A DNA stretch of 64,000 bases from Oscillospiraceae bacterium (GCA_020024285.1 JAHHTZ010000002.1:283684-347683), one strand, 5' to 3'; shown: positions 25,544 through 35,161, numbered from the stretch's first letter. Program-made: numbers and translations. Notes: a model not told the origin generated them from the letters alone.

Positions 25544-26473
25544 GTGAACGAACACACAAACGACTGCACTCATGACTGCTCCACCTGTGGTCATGCGCAG
25601 AATGGTCAGTGCCCTTCCTCTCAGCAGCAGACCACAGAGGAATGCACCCACGATTGTTCCACCTGCAGCCATGCACAAAACGGACAGTGTCCAAGCCAGC
25701 AGCCGCAGAGCCTGCAGGAGCCGGGTAATCCATACAGCAATGTAAAGAAAGTGATCGGCGTTGTCAGCGGTAAGGGCGGCGTCGGTAAATCGATGGTTAC
25801 TGCTTCTTTGGCAGTTCAGATGCAGCGCAAAGGCTACAAGGTCGGTGTTTTGGATGCAGATATCACAGGTCCGTCCATCCCGAAAATGTTTGGCATCACC
25901 GGACGTGCGATGGGCAACGAGCTGGGCATCCAGCCAAGAGAAACTGCAAACGGCATCAAGGTGATGTCCATCAACCTGCTTCTCGAAAATGCAGAAGATC
26001 CGGTTATCTGGAGAGGTCCTGTTCTGGCCGGCGTTGTAAAACAGTTCTGGAGCGACGTTCTCTGGGGTGAATTGGACTATCTGTTTATCGATATGCCTCC
26101 GGGGACAGGCGATGTACCGCTGACCGTATTCCAGTCCCTGCCGGTTGACGGGATCGTGATCGTGACAAGCCCACAGGATCTTGTTTCCATGATCGTAAAA
26201 AAAGCCTCCAACATGGCAAAAATGATGAATATCCCGGTCATCGGTCTTGTAGAGAACATGAGCTATGTTGTCTGCCCGGACTGCGGCAAGGAGCTGCATG
26301 TTTTCGGAGAAAGCAAGATCCAAAGCGTTGCAGAGGAAATCGGAGTTCCGGTGCTGGCACAGATGCCGCTTAATCCACAGCTTGCAAGTCTGAGCGACCA
26401 TGGTACCATCGAAGAAATGAATGTGCCATATCTTGAAGTGGCTTCTGCGCGGTTGGAAGCATTTGCAAAATAA
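25544..26473 (+). CDS. Mrp/ApbC/NBP35-family P-loop ATPase with duplicated Cys-rich N-terminus
   Basis: 309 residues. The Mrp core has a deviant Walker A (SGKGGVGKS, about residue 75), DMPPGTGD, and the CPxC-type ENMSYVVCPDCGKELHVFGES, a family known to carry and transfer Fe-S clusters. Unusually, the first 50 residues hold two copies of a unit CTHDCSTCxHAQNGQCPS, giving eight cysteines; NBP35-type proteins have a single N-terminal Cys motif. A GTG start at 25544 has AGGAGATGATTTCAA upstream. It is monocistronic between its promoter and a strong terminator. Confidence 0.94.
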   Translation: MNEHTNDCTHDCSTCGHAQNGQCPSSQQQTTEECTHDCSTCSHAQNGQCPSQQPQSLQEPGNPYSNVKKVIGVVSGKGGVGKSMVTASLAVQMQRKGYKVGVLDADITGPSIPKMFGITGRAMGNELGIQPRETANGIKVMSINLLLENAEDPVIWRGPVLAGVVKQFWSDVLWGELDYLFIDMPPGTGDVPLTVFQSLPVDGIVIVTSPQDLVSMIVKKASNMAKMMNIPVIGLVENMSYVVCPDCGKELHVFGESKIQSVAEEIGVPVLAQMPLNPQLASLSDHGTIEEMNVPYLEVASARLEAFAK

Positions 26474-26510
26474 TCGCTCTGCAATACAGCGTGCAAAATA
26501 AAGAATCGTG

Positions 26511-26550
26511 AAAAAAGCGAAAACACCTGTTGTGTGTTTTCGCTTTTTTT
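26511..26550 (+). terminator. Intrinsic terminator after the Mrp-like gene
   Basis: Long stem AAAAAGCGAAAACAC / GTGTTTTCGCTTTTT with a T7 run. Confidence 0.85.
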
Positions 26551-26628
26551 GCAGCTTTTTGCGAATCGGGTTGACGAATGATATTTATGTTATAGATATT
26601 TTTATTTATGTTTATCGTTAAATAATAG

Positions 26629-26657
26629 TTGACAAAGATAATTTCTCGTGTTATATT
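26629..26657 (+). promoter_or_regulatory. Promoter of the DUF2975/XRE pair
   Basis: TTGACA (26629-26634), 17-nt spacer, TATATT (26652-26657). Confidence 0.7.
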
Positions 26658-26718
26658 TTGGGTGTAGCTACAGGATAGGATTGCGTATTTTATAAAGAAC
26701 AGAAAGCGAGGAATTTAT

Positions 26719-27303
26719 ATGGAGAAAATGAAAAAAACAGCCAAAATACTGATAGTGCTTTTAAATATTGTATTTTGGGTCCTTGTTGTCAGCAGTGTAT
26801 TTGCATTGATTGTATCGGTCGCTGTCCCATTTTTGCCAAACGGCTATATTGATTATGTAAGCAATTCGATCACACTGGGACCGATCACACTCAATTTGGC
26901 ATCAAACATCATACAACAAAAGGCACTGTTTTATATCGGTGTGTTCTGTGTTATTTTGCTTATTATTCCATCCATATTTTTCATACTTTTGCTCAAAAAA
27001 CTGTTGCTCCCGATTTCACAGGGGGAACCGTTCGCGAAGAATATAAGCAATACCCTGAAAAAACTGGCATTTCTCACACTTGTCATTGGTGCAATCGAAA
27101 CGATATTCGGTATTGTGATGGAAACATTTATTTACCAGGCATTCGATTTAGGAACAATCCTTCTCAATGAGCATATTGCTTCGGTATCGATGTCGCCCCA
27201 AATCGATGTAAATTTCCTTGTATTTGCAGCAGTTCTGTTTTTGCTCAGCTATATTTTCCGCTATGGGGAGGAGCTTCAGCAGCTTTCCGATGAAACATTG
27301 TAA
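26719..27303 (+). CDS. DUF2975-type four-helix membrane protein
   Basis: 194 residues with four hydrophobic helices (about 10-40, 70-98, 115-140, 163-182) and an EPFAKNISNTLKKLAFL loop typical of the DUF2975 family. These are nearly always paired with a small Cro/C1-type regulator, as here; the membrane protein may act as a sensor or partner of that regulator (inference). ATG at 26719 follows AAAGCGAGGAATTTAT. Function not established. Confidence 0.85.
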   Translation: MEKMKKTAKILIVLLNIVFWVLVVSSVFALIVSVAVPFLPNGYIDYVSNSITLGPITLNLASNIIQQKALFYIGVFCVILLIIPSIFFILLLKKLLLPISQGEPFAKNISNTLKKLAFLTLVIGAIETIFGIVMETFIYQAFDLGTILLNEHIASVSMSPQIDVNFLVFAAVLFLLSYIFRYGEELQQLSDETL

Positions 27304-27339
27304 ACAGAAACCCGAAGGCAGAGGGAGGAGAGTTCAACT

Positions 27340-27573
27340 ATGTCGATTATTTTAAGGCTGGATCGCGTGATGGCAGACAGAAAAATCAGCCTCAAGGACT
27401 TGTCCGATCAAGTGGGGATCGCAAACGTCAACCTTTCCAAAATCAAAACAGGCAAAGTAAATGCGATCCGTTTTTCTACATTGAATGCGATTTGTGAAGC
27501 GCTCAACTGTCAGCCCGGCGATATTTTGGAATATCAAAAGGATGAGGAGAGCGAGAAAGCAGATCCCCTGTAA
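27340..27573 (+). CDS. Small Cro/C1 (YozG-like) helix-turn-helix regulator
   Basis: 77 residues. The helix-turn-helix is ISLKDLSDQVGIANVNLSKI (about 15-34), followed by INAICEALNCQPGDILEY, characteristic of the YozG group. It directly follows the DUF2975 gene with GGGAGGAGAG before its ATG and probably regulates the pair. Confidence 0.9.
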   Translation: MSIILRLDRVMADRKISLKDLSDQVGIANVNLSKIKTGKVNAIRFSTLNAICEALNCQPGDILEYQKDEESEKADPL

Positions 27574-27577
27574 AAAT

Positions 27578-27608
27578 AAAAAACCACCAGTTATACTGGT
27601 GGTTTTTA
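27578..27608. terminator. Bidirectional intrinsic terminator
   Basis: AAAAACCACCAGT / ACTGGTGGTTTTT hairpin between the XRE gene (plus) and the radical SAM gene (minus). Confidence 0.8.
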
Positions 27609-27634
27609 TTTTGAAAAAGTGTCTGAAAACCATG

Positions 27635-28537
27635 TTATTCGGGCAGTACCCCTTCAAGGCAAAAGCTCGGAGTGTATTCTTCTTTTGCGGAACTGAGCTC
27701 CTGACAAAAACCGTCTTCGATGTTAAATTCATCGAGGGCATCGAGAACAGCATCGTATTCTTCTTCGGTCAGGCGGCGGTCGATTTCCGGAAATTCTCCG
27801 CTTCGGTGGAAGGGTGTGTACTGGCTCATCACGCTGACAAGGATTTGAGAAAGCGGAAGGTTTTCGCTGATCCAGCGCAGAACACGGACAGAATCCTCTA
27901 CACCGTTTGGAAGCACCATATGGCGGACGATGATCCCGCGGGTGAGCATCCCGCGTTCATCGTACTGAACGGGACCCACCTGCCGAAACATTTCCAGGAT
28001 GGCGTCGGTTGCCGTTTTTACATAGTTTGGTGCATTGGAATAACGGATCGCCCGCTCGTTATCCAAATACTTTAGGTCAGGAAGATAAATGTCCACATAG
28101 CCTTCAAGCATCCGCAGGGAGTCGAGCGTTTCGTAAGCGCTGCTGTTGTATACAATGGGGATGCTCAGCCTGTCCTTGACAAGGTCCAGCGCCTTGATGA
28201 TCTGCGGGATATAGTGGGTGGCGGTGACAAGATTGATGTTGTTTGCTCCCTGCGCCTGCAGTTCGAGAAAAATCTCTCCCAGACGCTCCACAGAAACCTC
28301 CTGCCCATAGTTCCCGCTGCTGATTTTGTGGTTTTGACAAAATACACATTGCAGCGGACAGCCGGAAAAGAAGACCGTTCCGGAGCCCTCCTCCCCGCTG
28401 ATGCACGGTTCTTCCCAAAAATGAAGGGCAGCGCGCGACAGCTTGGGGAGGGAGCCTCCGCCGCAGAAGCCGATCGTTTTGCTTCGGTCTGCCCCGCATC
28501 GGCGCGGACAGAGCTTGCAATGCTGCTGATATTCCAT
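27635..28537 (-). CDS. Radical SAM protein, PflA/PflX-related
   Basis: 300 residues. An N-terminal CxxCxxxC-type segment (HCKLCPRRCGAD and a following GFCGGG) precedes the radical SAM CxxxCxxC motif (GCPLQCVFCQNHKIS, about 59-73), with DIYLPDLKYLDN and MVLPNGVEDS as in the COG1313 group related to pyruvate-formate-lyase activases. The substrate is not known; this group is widespread in Clostridia. ATG at 28535-28537 lies 3 nt after the asparaginase stop, so the two are co-transcribed. Confidence 0.88.
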   Translation of the reverse strand: MEYQQHCKLCPRRCGADRSKTIGFCGGGSLPKLSRAALHFWEEPCISGEEGSGTVFFSGCPLQCVFCQNHKISSGNYGQEVSVERLGEIFLELQAQGANNINLVTATHYIPQIIKALDLVKDRLSIPIVYNSSAYETLDSLRMLEGYVDIYLPDLKYLDNERAIRYSNAPNYVKTATDAILEMFRQVGPVQYDERGMLTRGIIVRHMVLPNGVEDSVRVLRWISENLPLSQILVSVMSQYTPFHRSGEFPEIDRRLTEEEYDAVLDALDEFNIEDGFCQELSSAKEEYTPSFCLEGVLPE

Positions 28538-28540
28538 AGC

Positions 28541-29545
28541 CTACTCCTGAAACAGAATATCGCAGTTGATCGTGGTGTAGAACATGGATTTGATGGTCTG
28601 GGGGTTGTCCGTTTGACCGAGAATCCACATCAGCTTTGTGACCGTCGCTTCTGTTGTCATATCAAAGGATTCGATCAGTCCATAGCGCTCTTTTGCCACA
28701 TGACCTACTGCGTAGACGTTCATATCACTGCCTTCGTGCATGACCTGCGTTGTCATCACGATGATTTTGCCCATGTTTACAAGGCGGTCGATTTCGGAGA
28801 GGAAGTCGCGCTTGCTGTCGCTTGGGATTCCGCCCACACCATAGCTTTCGATGATGATGGCATCGTATTGTTGTGCAATCACGCTGAGGATATCGGGGGA
28901 AATGCCGGGGACGAGCTTCAAAAGAAAGACACTGGGGCGGATCGTTTCGTAAAATGCCGGATAGGATGTAAAATTGGAATCGTGGATATACTGGATCACA
29001 CGGCCGTCATGGATGGTGGCGAGCGGCGGGTAATTGATGCTTTCGAAGGCGTTATAGCTTTTGGAACGCACCTTGCGTGCACGGGTGCCGGCGATGACCT
29101 GACCGTCAAACACAAGGCAGACACGGTGTGCGCTCGGATGACAGGCATACAGCAGGCTGTCGTAGAGATTTGTGCGCGCATCGGTCACGTCAAGATCGAT
29201 CGGTTTCTGCGCGCCGGTAATGATGATCGGCTTTGCAGAATTCTGAATCAGGTAGGACAGGGCAGCCGCCGTGTACGCCATCGTATCTGTACCATGACAG
29301 ATCACGAATCCATCGTAATCGCAGTAATGCGTTTTGATTGCTTCAACAATATCCAGCCAGTATTCGGGCTGAAGGTTGGTGCTGTCGATATTGAGGATCT
29401 GAATGGCATCAACGGTGCAGAACTGCTCCACACCGGGAACATATTGCAGCAGCTCCTTAGACGAAATCAGCGGGGTGAGCCCATCTTCCAAGCGCTTGGA
29501 GGCAATCGTTCCGCCTGTGGCAATCAGCAGGATCTTTTTCTTCAT
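28541..29545 (-). CDS. ansA: Asparaginase (type I, cytoplasmic)
   Basis: 334 residues. Hydrolyses L-asparagine to aspartate and ammonia. Catalytic threonines are seen in ATGGTIAS (N-terminus) and HGTDTMAYTA (about 85), with LDVTDARTN and SYGVGGIP as typical segments. No signal peptide, so cytoplasmic. ATG at 29543-29545 with AAAGGAAGAACACCCC upstream gives the family N-terminus; an in-frame extension to 29647 is not supported. Confidence 0.94.
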   Translation of the reverse strand: MKKKILLIATGGTIASKRLEDGLTPLISSKELLQYVPGVEQFCTVDAIQILNIDSTNLQPEYWLDIVEAIKTHYCDYDGFVICHGTDTMAYTAAALSYLIQNSAKPIIITGAQKPIDLDVTDARTNLYDSLLYACHPSAHRVCLVFDGQVIAGTRARKVRSKSYNAFESINYPPLATIHDGRVIQYIHDSNFTSYPAFYETIRPSVFLLKLVPGISPDILSVIAQQYDAIIIESYGVGGIPSDSKRDFLSEIDRLVNMGKIIVMTTQVMHEGSDMNVYAVGHVAKERYGLIESFDMTTEATVTKLMWILGQTDNPQTIKSMFYTTINCDILFQE

Positions 29546-29683
29546 GGGGTGTTCTTCCTTTCTTTCGCAGCACTTGCAGCTGCTGCAAGTGTGCCCAATC
29601 GTTCTAATTTCATTATAAGGAAATCCACCGAAAGTTACAAGATACACAACGGGATTTTTGAAAGGATACCGGGCAAAAGCTCC

Positions 29684-30532
29684 CTATAAATCAAGAAAGG
29701 CGCGGATACGCTCGATGTTTTTCTGTGCGTCGTGATACCCGATCCGGTACAGCTCCTTGAGGGAGTCCACATCTGCCCGAATGTTGCGCACCTTGACAGG
29801 GTCCTGCGGCTGAAGGACGATGGCCTGTCCTGTGCGCTCCATGATCCTGCAAATCTTCCGCTGGCGATTGTAGACGATGTGGCGGCGGCTGATGGTGTTG
29901 ATAAAATTGGGGTATTTTTTGTAGACGCGGCGGATCACACTGAGGGAGGGCGAAATCTTTTTCTGATAATCGGGGTCCTGCGTCAAAACGATGAGATGCT
30001 TGTTGTTTCCGGCGTTGAGGGACTGACGCAGCGGGATCGGTGCTGCAATGCCCCCGTCCATATAAGGGGTGTTGTTGAGGTAGTAGATATGGGAAACAAG
30101 CGGGATAGCACAGGAAGCACGAACCGGGAACATCCTCCAATCCATCTGTTCTCTTGTAAAGAAGTCGCAGTTTCCTGTCAGCATATTGGTGGCTCCGATG
30201 TGGACGTTGACTTCCGAGTGGAAAAAGGTATCATAGTGAAACGGGATCGCGGTGCGCGGGATCTCCTCAAAGATAAACTGCATATCAAACAATCCGCGCA
30301 CCTTGATGAGATTGGCACAGCTGTTGCACCGCTTGTCTTTGCAAAATTCGAAATTGAATGTGGCGCTGCGCCCCGGCTGCTTTGCAGCATAGCTGATGGC
30401 ATTGCACGCCCCGGCAGACACTCCGTAAACCTCCGGAATGTAGATATCGTGCTCCATCAAATAGTCGAGCACGCCGCTGGTATATAATCCACGGTAACCT
30501 CCGCCCTCCAAAATGAGTCCGGTTTTTTCCAT
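29684..30532 (-). CDS. Patatin-like phospholipase family protein
   Basis: 282 residues. The oxyanion hole GGGYRGLY is near residue 10, the nucleophile elbow GVSAG (about 40), and the catalytic Asp in YMDGGIAAPIP (about 160). No signal peptide is seen. Likely a cytoplasmic or membrane-associated lipid acyl hydrolase of the YjjU type. ATG at 30530-30532 is chosen for AGAAGGAGGAAAGG upstream; an extension to 30595 lacks a ribosome site. Confidence 0.92.
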   Translation of the reverse strand: MEKTGLILEGGGYRGLYTSGVLDYLMEHDIYIPEVYGVSAGACNAISYAAKQPGRSATFNFEFCKDKRCNSCANLIKVRGLFDMQFIFEEIPRTAIPFHYDTFFHSEVNVHIGATNMLTGNCDFFTREQMDWRMFPVRASCAIPLVSHIYYLNNTPYMDGGIAAPIPLRQSLNAGNNKHLIVLTQDPDYQKKISPSLSVIRRVYKKYPNFINTISRRHIVYNRQRKICRIMERTGQAIVLQPQDPVKVRNIRADVDSLKELYRIGYHDAQKNIERIRAFLDL

Positions 30533-30862
30533 AGAGCCTTTCCTCCTTCTATATTTCATGTCATATCTTTTAAAGATACAACGATCCCTTGACAAAAAAC
30601 AGCATCTTTTGTCAATAATTTTAAAACAATCATTTTCCGTGATCTATTTTATCACGATTTTTGCAAGATAAAAGAAGTTTTTTGCAAAATGCTTCATTGA
30701 ATACCCGTTCCGTGATATAATAACGACAAAGTCATGATAATAGTTTCGTGCCGCATCGATCGATAACAAACAATGCTGCCATAAAGTACAGGGGATAGGG
30801 CATCATGTTCGATTCCCCGCAAACACGCAAGAAATAAGAGATCCCAACATGGAGGGTAATAA

Positions 30863-33445
30863 ATGAAGCTGCTTTGTCTTGATTCCAACAGTATCTTAAA
30901 TAGGGCCTATTACGGCGTCAAACCATTGACCACCAAGGACGGCATCTATACGAATGCGATCTATGGATTTATGAATATTCTCAATAAGCTCCTTTCCGAG
31001 GTGGAGCCGGATGCTGTGGTGTTCGCATTTGACTTAAAAGCACCGACCTTTCGCCATAAAATGTATGATGGCTATAAGGCGCAGCGCAAGGGAATGCCAG
31101 AAGAGCTGGCGCAGCAGGTCCCGCTCATCAAGGAGCTTCTGACCGACCTTGGCTATCGCATCGTCACCAAAGAGGGATACGAGGCGGATGACATCCTCGG
31201 AACGTTTGCACACATTTGTCAGGAAGAGGGGCACCAGTGCTATATTGCGACCGGAGATCGCGACAGTCTCCAGCTCATCAGCACCAATACCACCGTTCTT
31301 CTTGCCACAACGAAAATGGGACGCCCGGAAACCGTGGTCTGCGATGAAGCCTATTTTAAGGAAAAATACGGAACACAGCCCAAGGGCTTGATCGAAATCA
31401 AAGCACTGATGGGCGACAGCTCCGACAATATCCCCGGCGTAAAGGGCATCGGGGAAAAGACCGCGCTCAAGCTGATTTCAGAGCATGAAACCATCGATGC
31501 GATTTATGAGCATCTCGAAGAAATCGACGTGACAAAATCAGTCCGTGAAAAACTGCGCAGCGGCAAAGAGGATGCCTATATGAGCCGGACCCTTGCCACC
31601 ATCGATCAGAACGTTCCGCTTGACATCAATATTGTGGACTGTAAGCCGCTTCCTATGCAGGAGGCACAGACCTATGCCCTGCTTGTGCGTCTGGAAATGA
31701 ACAGCCTCATCAAGAAAATGGGCTTGCAGGAGCAGGAGCTCCCTGCGGTACAGACCACGGACGTTCCTAAAAAGACCGTTGAGGTGACAGATCAGCCTGA
31801 TCTGTCAGGAGAGGCTCCGCTCATGGTGCTGGGACACTGGAAGAAAGAGAAGCTGACTGCCCTTGCTGTATCTTCCGGGGATAAAGTTTCTGTGCTCACT
31901 GCACAGCAGGATAGCTTTGAAGAAACCGTGAAGCAGATTCTGACGCTCAAACGTCCGCTTGTGACCTTTGACAGCAAGGCACTCTATAACTGGGCTTGTA
32001 CCCATGGACTGAGCATGGATGTTGTTTCGGAAGATTGCATGCTTTCTGCATATTTGCTCAGTGCCAATGCATCGGAATACAGCGTGGAGGGTCTTTGCGC
32101 ACAATATGGCATCTCAAGTGCGGAATTACAGGGAGAACTCGCAGAAGAATATCGCCAAACAGCAGAAAACTGCGTCAGATTAAACGACCTTGCAGCAGCA
32201 CTGCGGGAAAAGATCCACGAAAATGGGCAGGATGCGCTGCTCGACTCGATTGAGCTTCCCTTGGCACAGGTTTTGGCGTCGATGGAGGATCTCGGATTTG
32301 AAGTGGACACCAACGCATTGCAGGAGTACGGCGTGATGCTCAACGGAAAAATCGAGGAATTCAAATGTGAAATCTATCGTCTTGCAGGAAAAGAGTTCAA
32401 CATCAACTCCCCAAAACAGCTTGGAGATCTTCTCTTTGAAGAACTGGGACTTCCGGCGCGCAGAAAAACAAAGACCGGTTATTCCACCGATGCAGAAGTG
32501 CTCAAGTCCCTGGAGGGAAAACACCCGATCATCCACAATATCCTCGAATACCGCAAGCTGACAAAGCTCCAATCCACCTATGTGGAAGGACTGCTGAAGG
32601 TGATTGCGCCAGATGGGCGCATCCATTCCCATTTTAATCAAACGGATACCAGAACGGGACGCCTGAGCTCGACGGAGCCAAACCTTCAGAATATTCCGGT
32701 GCGCACCGAGCTTGGAAGCCAGATGCGCCGCTTCTTCCGGGCAAGGGAGGGCTGGACGCTGGTGGATGCGGACTATTCCCAGATCGAACTTCGTGTGCTT
32801 GCGCATATTGCAGACGACAAAGGAATGATCGATGCCTTCAATTCCGGCGAAGATATCCACACCAACACAGCCATGCAGGTATTCGGACTGCCGCCGCTTT
32901 TCATCACACCGGATATGCGCCGTCAGGCAAAGGCGGTGAACTTCGGGATCGTATACGGGATCGGAGCCTATTCGCTGGCGCAGGACATCGGCGTCACAGT
33001 GGCAGAAGCGGACCACTATATCAAACAGTATCTTGAAACCTTTTCCGGGGTGAAAAAATATATGGAGGACACCATCTCCTACGGAGAAACGCACGGCTAT
33101 GTTTCTACCCTGTACGGCCGCCGCCGCTATCTGCCGGAGCTTACCGCATCGAACAAAAATACCGTCAACTTCGGAAAGCGTGTGGCGATGAATACCCCGA
33201 TTCAGGGAACCGCCGCCGACATCATCAAAATTGCGATGATCCGCGTCTTTGAACGGCTCAAGCGCGAAAACCTTCAGTCGAGATTGATTTTGCAGGTACA
33301 CGATGAGCTGATCGTGGAAACTGCACCGGGCGAAGAGGACACGGTAGCAGCACTGCTCAAAGAGGAAATGGAAGCAGCAGCTTCTATGAAAGTCTGCCTG
33401 ACTGCGGATGTTCACAGCGGCAAGACCTGGTTTGACGCGAAGTAG
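30863..33445 (+). CDS. polA: DNA polymerase I
   Basis: 860 residues. The N-terminal 5'-3' exonuclease (1-280, DGYKAQRKGMPEEL, GDSSDNIPGVKGIGEKTA) is followed by a degenerate 3'-5' exonuclease region (about 310-450) in which I see no DxE proofreading motif, and the polymerase domain with motif A (DYSQIELRVLAH), B (RRQAKAVNFGIVYG) and C (QVHDELIVE). It fills repair gaps and removes Okazaki primers. ATG at 30863 follows GGAGGGTAATAA. It leads polA-rimI-tsaD. Confidence 0.97.
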   Translation: MKLLCLDSNSILNRAYYGVKPLTTKDGIYTNAIYGFMNILNKLLSEVEPDAVVFAFDLKAPTFRHKMYDGYKAQRKGMPEELAQQVPLIKELLTDLGYRIVTKEGYEADDILGTFAHICQEEGHQCYIATGDRDSLQLISTNTTVLLATTKMGRPETVVCDEAYFKEKYGTQPKGLIEIKALMGDSSDNIPGVKGIGEKTALKLISEHETIDAIYEHLEEIDVTKSVREKLRSGKEDAYMSRTLATIDQNVPLDINIVDCKPLPMQEAQTYALLVRLEMNSLIKKMGLQEQELPAVQTTDVPKKTVEVTDQPDLSGEAPLMVLGHWKKEKLTALAVSSGDKVSVLTAQQDSFEETVKQILTLKRPLVTFDSKALYNWACTHGLSMDVVSEDCMLSAYLLSANASEYSVEGLCAQYGISSAELQGELAEEYRQTAENCVRLNDLAAALREKIHENGQDALLDSIELPLAQVLASMEDLGFEVDTNALQEYGVMLNGKIEEFKCEIYRLAGKEFNINSPKQLGDLLFEELGLPARRKTKTGYSTDAEVLKSLEGKHPIIHNILEYRKLTKLQSTYVEGLLKVIAPDGRIHSHFNQTDTRTGRLSSTEPNLQNIPVRTELGSQMRRFFRAREGWTLVDADYSQIELRVLAHIADDKGMIDAFNSGEDIHTNTAMQVFGLPPLFITPDMRRQAKAVNFGIVYGIGAYSLAQDIGVTVAEADHYIKQYLETFSGVKKYMEDTISYGETHGYVSTLYGRRRYLPELTASNKNTVNFGKRVAMNTPIQGTAADIIKIAMIRVFERLKRENLQSRLILQVHDELIVETAPGEEDTVAALLKEEMEAAASMKVCLTADVHSGKTWFDAK

Positions 33446-33455
33446 GAGGTTGGGT

Positions 33456-33896
33456 ATGATCGAGATTGTCCCAATGGGCTATGCGCATACGAAGGAGCTT
33501 GCCCGTCTGGAGGCGGAGTGCTTTTCCTCACCGTGGAGTCAGAAGGCGCTGGAAGAAGAGCTCGAACATGAAAATGCACACTTTCTCGTTGCACTGATTG
33601 AAGGGGAAGTGGCAGGGTATGTGGGGATGCTCCATGTCCTGGATGAGGGGGATATCTGCAATGTGGCGGTTTTTCCCCGATTTCGCAGAAAAGGCGTTGC
33701 CACAGCGCTCATTGAGGAGCTGTTTTGCTATGGACAGCAGAAGAAGCTCAGCTTCATCACACTGGAGGTGCGCCAATCGAACACGGGGGCGCAGAGCTTT
33801 TATCAAACGATGGGCTTTGAGCCGATCGGAGTACGCAAAAACTTTTACAGCGATCCGCAGGAGGATGCTGTTTTAATGAACTATTACTTTCAATAG
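33456..33896 (+). CDS. rimI: Ribosomal protein S18-alanine N-acetyltransferase
   Basis: 146 residues, GNAT fold: acetyl-CoA loop RFRRKGVATALIEEL (about 72-86), then LEVRQSNTGAQSFYQTMGFEPIGVRKNFY, highly typical of RimI. It lies 10 nt after the polA stop with TAGGAGGTTGGGT before ATG 33456. In Firmicutes rimI is commonly next to tsaD, as here. An upstream in-frame start at 33408 lies inside polA and is not used. Confidence 0.94.
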   Translation: MIEIVPMGYAHTKELARLEAECFSSPWSQKALEEELEHENAHFLVALIEGEVAGYVGMLHVLDEGDICNVAVFPRFRRKGVATALIEELFCYGQQKKLSFITLEVRQSNTGAQSFYQTMGFEPIGVRKNFYSDPQEDAVLMNYYFQ

Positions 33897-33926
33897 AAGA
33901 TACTACAAAATCATAAGGAGGATGTT

Positions 33927-34943
33927 ATGAAAATATTAGCGATCGAATCATCCTGCGATGAAACGGCTGCATCTGTGGTAGAGGACGGACGCACCGTTTT
34001 AAGCTCCGTCATCAACTCGCAGGTCGTGGAGCATCAGCAGTACGGAGGCGTTGTGCCGGAGCTTGCTTCGCGCCGCCATACAGAAAATATTTGCGATGTC
34101 GTGGAGCAGTCCCTCAAGGATGCCAATATGACATTGCAGGACGTGGATGCCATTGCAGTTACCTATGCTCCCGGTCTGATCGGAGCCCTTCTGGTGGGAG
34201 TCAACTATGCAAAAGGATTGGCACTGGCATCGAAAAAACCATTGATCCCGGTCCACCATATCCGCGGACACATCGCGGCAAACTATCTGAGTCATCCGGA
34301 GCTGAAACCGCCCTTTCTGTGCCTTGTCGCCTCGGGAGGACACAGCCATATCATCTGGGTGGAGGATTATACTACATTTCAGATCATTGGACAGACAAGG
34401 GACGACGCTGCCGGAGAAGCCTTTGACAAAGCGGCAAGAACGCTTGGCTTTCCTTATCCGGGGGGGATCTACCTCGATGCTGCGGCACAGCAGGGAAAAC
34501 GTGGAACATACCACCTGCCAAAACCGAAGGTACACGGCTCGGACTATGACTTTAGTTTCAGCGGTCTGAAAACAGCGGTCATCAACATGGTACACAATGC
34601 AAAGCAAAAAGGACAGGAAATCGAAGTCAACGATCTGGCAGCCGACTTTCAGGGTACCGTGGCAGAGATCCTGACCACGCATCTCATGCAGGCAGCTTGC
34701 GATTATCATGCGAAGAAGATCGTCGTTGCCGGCGGTGTCAGCGCCAATTCCGGGCTGCGCAGTGCTTTGACAGAAGCCTGCAAGGAGCAGGGATATGAGC
34801 TGTATCTTCCAAAGCTGAGTCTTTGCGGCGACAATGCGGCGATGATCGGTTCACAGGCATATTATGAGTATCTTGCCGGAGTACGAGCGGGAATGGACCT
34901 CAACGGCGTCGCTTCGATCCCGGTAAACGTTTCTTATCGATAA
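33927..34943 (+). CDS. tsaD: tRNA N6-adenosine threonylcarbamoyltransferase TsaD
   Basis: 338 residues. Carries out the last step of t6A37 synthesis on ANN-decoding tRNAs with TsaB/TsaE, not in this window. ESSCDETAASVV lies at the N-terminus, the metal motif HHIRGHIAAN near 110, and VASGGHSHI and GGVSANSGLR follow. ATG at 33927 follows AAGGAGGATGTT. Last gene of polA-rimI-tsaD, closed by a strong terminator. Confidence 0.97.
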   Translation: MKILAIESSCDETAASVVEDGRTVLSSVINSQVVEHQQYGGVVPELASRRHTENICDVVEQSLKDANMTLQDVDAIAVTYAPGLIGALLVGVNYAKGLALASKKPLIPVHHIRGHIAANYLSHPELKPPFLCLVASGGHSHIIWVEDYTTFQIIGQTRDDAAGEAFDKAARTLGFPYPGGIYLDAAAQQGKRGTYHLPKPKVHGSDYDFSFSGLKTAVINMVHNAKQKGQEIEVNDLAADFQGTVAEILTTHLMQAACDYHAKKIVVAGGVSANSGLRSALTEACKEQGYELYLPKLSLCGDNAAMIGSQAYYEYLAGVRAGMDLNGVASIPVNVSYR

Positions 34944-34956
34944 TAGAAGAAAGCAG

Positions 34957-34997
34957 AAGCATCCCCCTGATTCCGACTCAAAATCAGGGGGATGCTT
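34957..34997 (+). terminator. Intrinsic terminator after tsaD
   Basis: 16-bp stem (AAGCATCCCCCTGATT / AATCAGGGGGATGCTT) followed by TTCTCTT. Confidence 0.85.
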
Positions 34998-35089
34998 TTC
35001 TCTTAAAACAGGAAGTTCATGCGTTTTTTCGGCTTTTTTAAGGGAAAAATTTAATTTTTAAAATACACGAAAAAAGTGCGGATAACCTA

Positions 35090-35145
35090 TTGACAACTGC
35101 GAAAAAAACAGGTATACTTAACTCAACAAATAGGAATGATTCCTA
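35090..35145 (+). promoter_or_regulatory. Promoter and Fur/PerR-type operator
   Basis: TTGACA (35090-35095), 17-nt spacer, TATACT (35113-35118), then the perfect 7-1-7 inverted repeat TAGGAATGATTCCTA (35131-35145) just past the expected start point. The layout fits autorepression by the Fur-family protein encoded 17 nt downstream. Confidence 0.8.
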
Positions 35146-35161
35146 ATAAGGCGGTGATGAG

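Noticed and set aside
28214..29689. Plus-strand open frame of about 491 codons
   Set aside because: Antisense to the radical SAM and asparaginase genes and crosses their boundary.
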